In this document: positions 1-6,346 of the stretch, piece by piece
Numbering within the stretch: the stretch's first letter is position 1
How the letters are laid out: each line of letters starts with the position of its first letter
DNA from: RGIG6375 sp964472725
GTDB lineage: Bacteria; Bacillota; Clostridia; Oscillospirales; Oscillospiraceae
Length of the DNA: 64,000 nucleotides
Assembly (NCBI GenBank): GCA_964472725.1
Contig: CAYYLZ010000002.1
Location: forward strand, 1-64,000
Direction of reading: 5' to 3'
Notes under the pieces: model-generated
What the model saw: the letters and a program-made list of their open reading frames with translations, nothing else
What the model was told of the DNA's origin: nothing
Databases searched by the model: none
Made by a program: the position numbers and the translations under genes

Positions 1-16
1 AAACAGCTCCTCTCCA

Positions 17-39
17 ACGTATTATTTAAACGTATTATT
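17..39. repeat. two 10-bp direct repeats upstream of the peroxiredoxin gene
   Basis: ACGTATTATT occurs at 17-26 and 30-39, one and a quarter helical turns apart, about 70 bp before the likely -35 element of the peroxiredoxin-like gene. It could be a tandem regulator site or chance in AT-rich DNA. Function unknown. Confidence 0.35.
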
Positions 40-110
40 ATGTTAGTTTACTACGTGCCGGGTTTATTGTCAACCTTGCCGTTAGGGTAAAATCGACGGT
101 TTTTTATTGT

Positions 111-140
111 TTGACATATGCTGTTTATCGTTATAATATT
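111..140 (+). promoter_or_regulatory. probable promoter of the peroxiredoxin-like gene
   Basis: TTGACA at 111-116 is a perfect -35 box. TATAAT at 132-137 gives a short 15-bp spacer; TAATAT at 135-140 would give 18. The ribosome site GGAGTG lies at 164-169, ahead of the ATG at 176. Confidence 0.6.
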
Positions 141-175
141 AAAACCATCAACACATTACATACAGGAGTGATAAT

Positions 176-730
176 ATGGCTAAAGTTGAAGTTGGAACAA
201 AGTTTGAAAACCTTGCTGTCACCACCGTCAAGAAGGACTCCACCACCGTATCTGAGCTTATAAGCAAGAGCGGCAAAACCGCTATTGTTTTTCTGCGCTA
301 TTACGGCTGCCCCCTCTGCCAGTATGACATGATAAAGTACATGGAAAGCTACGAAACTATCACCGCAGACGGCAACGGTCTTGTGGTGGTTCTTCAGTCG
401 ACTCCCGAAAGCATTGCTTCCCAGACGGACGCAGACTTCCCCTTCGATATTATTTGCGACCCCGATATGCTTCTCTATCAGAAGCTGGAGATAGGCGCGA
501 TGGCTCCCCCTGCCGAAGGCGCTGAAATGCCCGCTCCCACCCCCGAAATGATGAACATTTTCAAGACCATCGAAGAAATGGGTCTGCAGCACGGTCCTAA
601 CGAGGGTCTCGAGGAACAGCTCCCCGCCTACTTCGTTGTTGACAGTGAGCTCAACGTCACCGTTGCCCACTACTGCGAAAATCCTTTTGAGGTCCCCGAC
701 CCCGAGGACTTCGCAAAGCTCTTCGCATGA
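176..730 (+). CDS. peroxiredoxin-like (AhpC/TSA, thioredoxin-fold) protein
   Basis: A 184-residue soluble protein of the AhpC/TSA-like thioredoxin-fold group. An N-terminal strand segment is followed by a YYGCPLC motif with Cys45 and Cys48, where the peroxidatic Cys of peroxiredoxins or the CxxC of redoxins lies. A proline-rich insert spans about 105-125 and a conserved-looking PAYFVVD strand sits near 145. It probably reduces peroxides or protein disulfides in the cytoplasm; the substrate cannot be read. The start has a good ribosome site, GGAGTG. It is monocistronic, with its own promoter and a terminator immediately after the stop. The CxxC makes a thiol oxidoreductase of another kind possible. 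Confidence 0.8.
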   Translation: MAKVEVGTKFENLAVTTVKKDSTTVSELISKSGKTAIVFLRYYGCPLCQYDMIKYMESYETITADGNGLVVVLQSTPESIASQTDADFPFDIICDPDMLLYQKLEIGAMAPPAEGAEMPAPTPEMMNIFKTIEEMGLQHGPNEGLEEQLPAYFVVDSELNVTVAHYCENPFEVPDPEDFAKLFA

Positions 731-737
731 TACTCTT

Positions 738-765
738 CCGCCGCAGTTTTACTGCGGCGGTTTTT
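738..765. terminator. intrinsic terminator between convergent genes
   Basis: A perfect 10-bp stem (CCGCCGCAGT at 738-747 with ACTGCGGCGG at 751-760), a 3-nt loop and five T residues. The stop codon of the convergent lipoprotein gene (749-751) lies in the loop, so one hairpin probably serves both strands. The identical stem and loop recur at 1957-1979. Confidence 0.85.
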
Positions 766-1927
766 CTTTGCTCGAAGTGAATATGCAATTTTCAACACGA
801 TATCCGCGAGCGGTAAAATCCTCTTTTACATATTCTCCGCCGATATTGCAGTTTGTTATTGATACATTCTCTTCAAGCACTGGTGTTTCCATAAATCTAT
901 TTTCTCCGCAGAAACCTATAATTCCGGAGTTAAACTCCGATTCCATTGGGCGATAGTTCATAAATGTGCAGAAATCCAGCGTAATATCACTGCATTTGGA
1001 TACGTTGCCCGCCGAACCTGTAAGCGCATGGGTATACAGTCCGGTGGAATCGCAACCGTAAACATCAATACTTTCGAAGGATGCTATTCCGTTGACCGAC
1101 TTCGCCAGCAATCCTATTCCCGCGCTCCAAAGACCGGAACCGCCGTTGTCCGGCGAAAGGGTAAAACTGCACCTGCACAGAATAACGTCCTTGAACGCGG
1201 CTTCTTCTGCGACAAAGCAAACCAAGCCTGCCATGTACTCGTAGCCGGTAAGCATACAGCTTTCCGCAATAAAGCCATCAATAGAAATATTCTTTGTGTT
1301 TACAGCAGCTATAGCGCGCCCATCGGGCAGCGTGCAGTTTTGAACTCTCACATTATTCAGTTCCAATGCACCTGCGTTCTCTGCAACCAAACACTTTACA
1401 TCACCAAGATATATAAACGCAAAGCTTACGTTTTCAAGCTCAAACTCATCGACGGAGCCAAACAAGGAAGATGCCCTTTCCCCGTTCACATCTTCGATGC
1501 TGCTGATATTCATAAACGTGCCTCTGTAATCAAGAGGCCACTTTTTTCGTTCTTCAATCCACTGCGTTCTCTGCTCGTCTGTAAGCGCAGGTTCCCCGGC
1601 GGTTATCTTTCCCGAAAATCCATCAGCCAGCGGTACAAAGTCGACATTCTCGAAATCCAGCTCGAGCGTGATTTCCACGGTGACATAATCGGCATAGTTC
1701 TCCCGCTCGCTGTTATAGGAACGGGCAAATTCGTTCCACATTCGGGCGCTGTGTATTTCAACGGTTTCTATGGGTTCCGCAGGCGGTTGCGATGTTTCTT
1801 TCGGGGTTTCGGGTGTTGATATGTTTGATTCCGGAGTATTCTCGTGCGCTATCTTTTCCGCCTCGGAGCAGGTTGCAAACAATGTCACAAAAACCGCACA
1901 CAAAAGAAGCAAAATAATCTTTTTCAC
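749..1927 (-). CDS. lipoprotein, probably a parallel beta-helix surface protein
   Basis: A 392-residue predicted lipoprotein. A lysine start and a leucine-rich signal end in LFATC, a good lipobox, giving acylation at Cys20 and anchoring to the outer membrane face. A Pro/Thr/Glu-rich spacer follows to about residue 55. The rest shows repeated short Asn/Cys/Val strands (NVSFAFIYLG, NVRVQNCTL, NISIDGF, DVILCRCSF), as in right-handed beta-helix proteins. No catalytic motif is recognised. The start is GTG with GGGAG upstream. The last codons and stop are inside the hairpin of the downstream terminator. Function unknown. Confidence 0.7.
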   Translation of the reverse strand: MKKIILLLLCAVFVTLFATCSEAEKIAHENTPESNISTPETPKETSQPPAEPIETVEIHSARMWNEFARSYNSERENYADYVTVEITLELDFENVDFVPLADGFSGKITAGEPALTDEQRTQWIEERKKWPLDYRGTFMNISSIEDVNGERASSLFGSVDEFELENVSFAFIYLGDVKCLVAENAGALELNNVRVQNCTLPDGRAIAAVNTKNISIDGFIAESCMLTGYEYMAGLVCFVAEEAAFKDVILCRCSFTLSPDNGGSGLWSAGIGLLAKSVNGIASFESIDVYGCDSTGLYTHALTGSAGNVSKCSDITLDFCTFMNYRPMESEFNSGIIGFCGENRFMETPVLEENVSITNCNIGGEYVKEDFTARGYRVENCIFTSSKEKPPQ

Positions 1928-1954
1928 TGTAATTCTCCCGCTGATTGCGCAACA

Positions 1955-1986
1955 CCCCGCCGCAGTTTTACTGCGGCGGGGCTTTT
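1955..1986. terminator. GC-rich hairpin, probable terminator
   Basis: A 12-bp stem (1955-1966 with 1970-1981) and 3-nt loop, lying past the stop of the minus-strand patB-like gene. The plus strand has a short T tract after it (CTTTT); the minus strand has none, so termination on that strand is less certain. The core is identical to the hairpin at 738-760. Confidence 0.55.
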
Positions 1987-1990
1987 AACA

Positions 1991-3190
1991 TTATGCGTTG
2001 AAAACATACTTATCCAGTCTTTCCATAGCCTCAACAACAAGAGAATGAGGTACGGCCAGGTTCATGCGGATAGCATAAGGTCTGTGGAAGGGTCTGCCGT
2101 CCTGCCAGATAACGCCTACCTCCATACCAGCGCGGATAAGCTCCTCCATGGTCTTATCATGAGCCTTGCACCACTTTTCGCAATCCATATAAAGCATATA
2201 GGTGCCCTCGGGCTTGGCGAGTTCTATGCCCTCGAAATGCTCCTTGATATAGTCATAGGCATAGTTGACGTTGCCTGCAAGGGTCTGACAGAGCTCGTCA
2301 ACCCACTGTTCTCCCTCGGGCTTATATGCGCCTATAAGAGCGTGAACAGAAAGAACGTTTGCATCGTTATAGTGGGACAGGCTGCTCTGCTTCATAACAC
2401 GGTCACGGAGATACTTGCTGTAGATGATATGATAGGAACCTACAAGACCGGCCAGGTTAAAGGTTTTCGAGGGTGCATAAACGGCAACAGTACGGTTCTT
2501 GGCATCCTCGGAAACGGACTGGGTGGGAATGTGCTTCTTATCGCCGATAATGATATCAGACCAAATCTCATCGGAAATGACTACGCAGTCGTTGGCAGAA
2601 TAGACTTCCATAGCCTTCTCCAGCTCCCAACGCTCCCAAACTCTGCCGCAGGGGTTATGGGGAGAGCAGAACACTACGGTGTGGATCTTATGCTTCTTTA
2701 TCTTGGCGTCCATGTCCTCAAAGTCCATGCGCCATACACCGTTCTCGTCCTGAACGAGATCGGAATGGATTATCTTGCGTCCGTTGTTCTCGATACAGCC
2801 GGTGAAACCGACGTAAGTGGGAGAATGGAGCAGGACAGGCTCACCGGGTGCGGTAAAGGCCTGAATAGCAGCAATAACACCGCCGAGAACGCCGTTTTCG
2901 TATCCGATATGCTCGGCTGCAAGCCCCTCCACTCCGTTGCGAACATTCTGCCAGCGAATGATGGCGTCATAATACTCGGGAGGAGTGCGGAAATATCCGA
3001 ATGCGGGGTGCTTGGCACGCTGGATGATAGCATCAACTATGGTGGGAACGGTAGCAAAGTTCATGTCTGCTACCCACATAGGAATCTTGCTGAAGCCGTC
3101 CTTGACTTCAACGCCGTCCATAGGAATTACATCAACGGCCACGGAGTCCTTACCGCGGCGATCCATAATTGTAGTAAAATCGTATTTCAT
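1991..3190 (-). CDS. patB: PatB/MalY-type PLP-dependent C-S lyase
   Basis: A 399-residue fold-type I PLP enzyme of the MalY/PatB branch (cystathionine beta-lyase / cysteine-S-conjugate beta-lyase). It begins with the family signature MKYDFTTIMDRRG, then IPMWVADMNF, the YVGFTG region, the substrate-pocket SPHNPCGRVW and the Schiff-base lysine in APSKTFNLAG. Length matches the family. It should split L,L-cystathionine or cysteine conjugates to a thiol, pyruvate and ammonia. AAGGAG precedes the ATG. It is transcribed toward the hairpin at 1955-1981, and the upstream neighbour is the glycosylase gene on the same strand, 34 bp away, so the two may be co-transcribed. An aminotransferase role is less likely. 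Confidence 0.88.
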   Translation of the reverse strand: MKYDFTTIMDRRGKDSVAVDVIPMDGVEVKDGFSKIPMWVADMNFATVPTIVDAIIQRAKHPAFGYFRTPPEYYDAIIRWQNVRNGVEGLAAEHIGYENGVLGGVIAAIQAFTAPGEPVLLHSPTYVGFTGCIENNGRKIIHSDLVQDENGVWRMDFEDMDAKIKKHKIHTVVFCSPHNPCGRVWERWELEKAMEVYSANDCVVISDEIWSDIIIGDKKHIPTQSVSEDAKNRTVAVYAPSKTFNLAGLVGSYHIIYSKYLRDRVMKQSSLSHYNDANVLSVHALIGAYKPEGEQWVDELCQTLAGNVNYAYDYIKEHFEGIELAKPEGTYMLYMDCEKWCKAHDKTMEELIRAGMEVGVIWQDGRPFHRPYAIRMNLAVPHSLVVEAMERLDKYVFNA

Positions 3191-3224
3191 TTCTCTTCTC
3201 CTTATATGTAAATCAATTTAAGCT

Positions 3225-4058
3225 TTATACATTGCCGGAACGGGCGTAATAAAATATGTACTGCTGAGCAAGCCCCGCATTCTCTCCGAACACTTTGGGG
3301 TCAAAGTCTTTGGGATAGTGCGCCGCCAGAGCTTTCTTCATCCATACATCTATGGGAAACGCATCAGGTATGCAAAGGCCGAAGAGTATTACGCAGTTGG
3401 CCACCTTGTCCCCTATACCGTTCATAGCTTTGAGTGCTTTCAGCGCGGTGGCAAAATCACTTTTGGACAAAGCTTCAAGGTCAAGGGTTCCGTCTGCGAC
3501 CGCCTGCGCAGCACCGATTATATACGGTGCCCGATATCCACAGCGCAGGGGCGCAAGGTCGTCTGCCGTAAGCGTCGCAACCTTTTCCGCACTCGGGAAC
3601 GTATACAGGGTCTCCCCTTCAAATTCCACCGGCTCGCCAAAGCAGCGGCAGAGAGTTTCGACTATTTTCTTAATGCGGGGGATATTGTTGCACTGGGAGA
3701 TGATAAAAGAGCACAAAGCCTCCCACTTATCCTGCCGTAGGATACGTATTCCCGCTCCGTATTCGGCAGCTGCGCGGGTATATTCGTCGACAGAGAGCCG
3801 TTCTCTTGCATGCACGTAATCTCTGTCGAGATCAAAATAGCCATGCCATACCTGCTTGAACTGCTCCATTGTTCCGCTTACAAAAACGCTGCCGTTCTCC
3901 GTCCATACCTTTGCGGCAAGTCCGTGGGCAACGCCGCGGTACACACCGTTTTCATCGGCGTTCCAGCGAAAACACTGCCCGCACTCGAAAATCTTGACCG
4001 GATCAAAATCCTCAGGCGCTGCTATTTCCACAAATCCATCATGTTCTATATATTGCAT
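3225..4058 (-). CDS. ogg: 8-oxoguanine DNA glycosylase / AP lyase (OGG1 type)
   Basis: A 277-residue OGG1-type base-excision enzyme that removes 8-oxoguanine opposite cytosine and nicks the strand. It has the N-terminal OGG domain with GQCFRW (residues 27-32), the helix-hairpin-helix MNGIGDKVANC with the expected catalytic Lys218, and the downstream catalytic Asp237 in AFPIDVWMKK. Length fits the short clostridial OGGs. The start ATG has GGAAGTG upstream. It lies before the patB-like gene on the minus strand and diverges from the DUF6062-like gene. Two TGnTATACT-like extended -10 elements (4098-4103 and 4109-4114 on the complementary strand) may drive it. Confidence 0.92.
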   Translation of the reverse strand: MQYIEHDGFVEIAAPEDFDPVKIFECGQCFRWNADENGVYRGVAHGLAAKVWTENGSVFVSGTMEQFKQVWHGYFDLDRDYVHARERLSVDEYTRAAAEYGAGIRILRQDKWEALCSFIISQCNNIPRIKKIVETLCRCFGEPVEFEGETLYTFPSAEKVATLTADDLAPLRCGYRAPYIIGAAQAVADGTLDLEALSKSDFATALKALKAMNGIGDKVANCVILFGLCIPDAFPIDVWMKKALAAHYPKDFDPKVFGENAGLAQQYIFYYARSGNV

Positions 4059-4096
4059 TAATCTGCACTTCCGTTTATAATAATGTCATTATCTTG

Positions 4097-4117
4097 CAGT
4101 ATACCACCAGTATACCA
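4097..4117 (-). promoter_or_regulatory. tandem extended -10 elements upstream of ogg
   Basis: On the minus strand GGTATACTG occurs twice, 11 bp apart, giving TATACT at 4098-4103 and at 4109-4114. The upstream copy has a TG-type extension. No good -35 is visible. The same TGTGGTATACT extended -10 stands upstream of ftsK. Confidence 0.4.
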
Positions 4118-4151
4118 CAAAATCACAGAATGGAACAGGGCGGTGTGAATT

Positions 4152-4847
4152 TTGTCCGAAAAAATATTTACCATACCCATAAACGAAGCCTTTGACCAGC
4201 ACGATGGCTGCCCCATGTGCCGCCTGCACCGTGCTTTGGAGGAAACCAACCTCTCTTACGTTCTCGGCGCAGCAATGATGGAGCCGGACGTAAGGATCAA
4301 AATGAACGAGCTTGGATTCTGCCATGAGCATTTCGCCAAGCTTCGCAGCATGAAGAACAAGCTGGCGCTGGCACTGATACTCGAAAGTCACCTTGCAGAT
4401 GTAAATACTTTGCTGGAGACCGAGGTTGGCGGCAAAAAAGGTCTTTTCAGCAAGAAAGAACCCAACGCCGACGCAGGTGAAAAGCTGGCTGAGCTTTCCG
4501 ACTCCTGCTTTGCCTGCAAGCGTATACGTTCCACCGAGCTGCGCTACTTCTCCAATATTGCATACTTGTGGGACAGCGACCCCAAATTCCATGAAAAACT
4601 GAAAAGTCAGCCGTATATATGCGTCAGCCATACCGCGGGAATACTTGAAGCAGGCAAGCGTGAGCTTAAGGCCGAGAAGTATCAGAGTCTTTACGAGGCT
4701 CTTACCAGCCTCAACCGCAATTACCTTGAAAAGCTCCGCGCCGATGTTACTGCCTTTACCGTCAGCTTCGACCATCGCAACGCGGGCGTTCCCCTGACCG
4801 ACGATGCAAGGGAGTCCATAGAAAAGGCTTTGGAATTCTTGAATTAA
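4152..4847 (+). CDS. DUF6062-like Cys-rich cytoplasmic protein
   Basis: A 231-residue soluble protein I recognise as resembling the DUF6062 family of Firmicutes. No reaction is known to me. Cysteine pairs are visible: CPMC near residue 19, FCHEHF near 57 and SCFACKR near 120, which could bind metal. It is rich in charged helices and has no signal or membrane segment. It starts with TTG, with AGGG about 10 nt upstream. It lies directly before spoVAD, where other clostridia often have spoVAC, and ends just before a hairpin that overlaps the spoVAD ribosome site. Family assignment is moderate; function is unknown. Confidence 0.65.
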   Translation: MSEKIFTIPINEAFDQHDGCPMCRLHRALEETNLSYVLGAAMMEPDVRIKMNELGFCHEHFAKLRSMKNKLALALILESHLADVNTLLETEVGGKKGLFSKKEPNADAGEKLAELSDSCFACKRIRSTELRYFSNIAYLWDSDPKFHEKLKSQPYICVSHTAGILEAGKRELKAEKYQSLYEALTSLNRNYLEKLRADVTAFTVSFDHRNAGVPLTDDARESIEKALEFLN

Positions 4848-4857
4848 TTGGAAATAT

Positions 4858-4905
4858 AAAATCACCTCGTTTGTTGAAAACTATCAGCAGCGAGGTGATT
4901 TTTTT
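4858..4905 (+). terminator. terminator hairpin that contains the spoVAD ribosome site and start
   Basis: A perfect 12-bp inverted repeat: 4858-4869 (AAAATCACCTCG) with 4891-4902, a 21-nt loop, and T residues to 4905. It looks like the terminator of the upstream gene. Its 3' arm carries GAGGTGA, the spoVAD Shine-Dalgarno, and the T tract runs into the TTG start at 4904. A transcript reading through would fold the spoVAD ribosome site into the stem. Confidence 0.7.
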
Positions 4906-5932
4906 GAGCAGTAAACGAATCGGTACGCAGACGGTACAGCTTCAGCTGCCACCGTCCATTGCGGGACACGCCTGTGTGGTTGGCAAAAAAGAGGGCGAAG
5001 GCCCACTGAAGAACAGCTTTGATTACATCGGAGAAGATTCCTATTTCGGCGAAAAAAGCTGGGAAAAGGCTGAGTCTGCAATGCAGAAGATAGCCTTTTC
5101 CATGGCCTGCGACAAGGCTGCCATTTCCCCGTCAGAGATAAACTATCTTTTCGCGGGCGATCTGCTTAACCAGTGCATAGCCTCCGCATTTTCCATGCGG
5201 GACGCGGATATTCCCTTTTTCGGACTATACGGAGCCTGCTCCACAATGGCAGAGAGTCTGTCGCTGGCGGCGCTTATACTCGACGGTGGCTTTGCCGACA
5301 TTACCGCGGCGGTTACTTCCTCTCACTTCTGCTCTGCAGAAAGGCAGTTCCGCTTCCCGCTGGAATACGGTGGTCAGCGCACGCCCACAGCTCAGTGGAC
5401 GGCAACGTCGGCGGGCAGTATAATACTGCGCTCCTCCGGCAGCGGGCCGTATATAAACCACGTAACAACAGGTAAAATTGTGGACGCGGGCATTACCGAC
5501 GCCAACAACATGGGTGCGGCAATGGCTCCGGCTGCTTACGACACTCTCAAGTGCCATTTCAAAGATACCGGCAGAGCTCCGGACTATTATGACCTTATCG
5601 TAACCGGCGACCTGGGCAAGGTCGGTCATTCGGTAGTCATGGACTTTTTCCGCGACGACGGTATTGACCTTGGCGGCATTTATAACGACTGTGGTCTGAT
5701 GATGTTCGACTGCGACACTCAGGACGTACATGCGGGCGGCTCCGGCTGCGGCTGCAGCGCAGGCGTACTTTGCGGTCATATTCTCAACGGTATGAAAAAC
5801 GGACAATATAAAAACGTACTCTTTGCCGCGACGGGCGCGCTGATGTCCTCTACCTCCTCCGGGCAGGGCGAAAGCATTCCCGGTATATGCCATGCTGTGG
5901 CAATATCAACGGAGGTGGAGCATGATTCTTAA
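4904..5932 (+). CDS. spoVAD: stage V sporulation protein AD
   Basis: A 342-residue SpoVAD, a thiolase-fold protein of the spore inner membrane complex that binds dipicolinic acid and is needed for Ca-DPA uptake into the forespore. Recognisable segments are KRIGTQTVQL at the start, GDLLNQC, FGLYGACSTM, SSHFCSAERQFR, the PTAQWTATSAG stretch, VTGDLGKVG and the C-terminal ATGALMSSTSSGQGESIPG. I place the start at TTG 4904 because GAGGTGA sits 6 nt upstream and the protein then begins SSKRIGTQ; the reading frame is open back to 4871. The stop overlaps spoVAE by 11 nt. The gene lacks the usual spoVAC directly upstream. Confidence 0.93.
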   Translation: MSSKRIGTQTVQLQLPPSIAGHACVVGKKEGEGPLKNSFDYIGEDSYFGEKSWEKAESAMQKIAFSMACDKAAISPSEINYLFAGDLLNQCIASAFSMRDADIPFFGLYGACSTMAESLSLAALILDGGFADITAAVTSSHFCSAERQFRFPLEYGGQRTPTAQWTATSAGSIILRSSGSGPYINHVTTGKIVDAGITDANNMGAAMAPAAYDTLKCHFKDTGRAPDYYDLIVTGDLGKVGHSVVMDFFRDDGIDLGGIYNDCGLMMFDCDTQDVHAGGSGCGCSAGVLCGHILNGMKNGQYKNVLFAATGALMSSTSSGQGESIPGICHAVAISTEVEHDS

Positions 5933-6284
5933 CTATATAAAGGCATTCATTGTGGGCGGTCTGCTTTGTGCAATAGGACAGATACTCATTGACAAGACCT
6001 CGCTCACCCCGGCAAAAATACTTGTCGCCTACGTTGTCGCAGGCGTTATACTGGGTGGTTTCGGGATATATAAGCCCTTCGCCGAATGGGCCGGCGCAGG
6101 CGCTACCGTCCCGCTCACCGGCTTCGGCAATACGCTTGCGCAGGGCGTCAAAAAGGCTGTGGCGGAAAAAGGACTGCTGGGCGCTTTCACCGGCGGCTTC
6201 ACCTCCGCGGCGGGCGGAATATGCGCCGCAATATTCTTCGGATATCTTGTGGCATTGATTTTCAAGCCAAAAGAAAAGAATTGA
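5922..6284 (+). CDS. spoVAE: stage V sporulation protein AE (SpoVAEb type)
   Basis: A 120-residue polytopic membrane protein of the SpoVAC/SpoVAE family, part of the channel that moves Ca-dipicolinate into the forespore and out at germination. Hydrophobic segments occur near residues 5-25, 35-55, 65-80 and 90-115, with glycine-rich GGFTSAAGGICAAIFFGYL at the end. GGAGGTGG precedes the ATG at 5922, so an upstream in-frame ATG at 5892 is unlikely. It overlaps the end of spoVAD, so the two are translationally coupled. A strong bidirectional terminator follows. Confidence 0.92.
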   Translation: MILNYIKAFIVGGLLCAIGQILIDKTSLTPAKILVAYVVAGVILGGFGIYKPFAEWAGAGATVPLTGFGNTLAQGVKKAVAEKGLLGAFTGGFTSAAGGICAAIFFGYLVALIFKPKEKN

Positions 6285-6302
6285 CACTTCCCCACTTTTG
6301 AC

Positions 6303-6345
6303 AAAAACCGCCGCAGTAAGAATGTGCTTACTGCGGCGGTTCAAT
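6303..6345. terminator. bidirectional intrinsic terminator
   Basis: A perfect 15-bp stem (6306-6320 with 6327-6341), a 6-nt loop, A residues on the left and T-rich sequence on the right. It lies between the convergent spoVAE and ftsK genes. The CCGCCGCAGT/ACTGCGGCGG core is the same as in the hairpins at 738 and 1957. Confidence 0.88.
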
Positions 6346-6346
6346 T

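Noticed and set aside
1844..3211. Plus-strand open frame of 455 codons opposite the patB-like gene
   Set aside because: It has no recognisable domain and no ribosome site, and runs through the hairpin at 1955.
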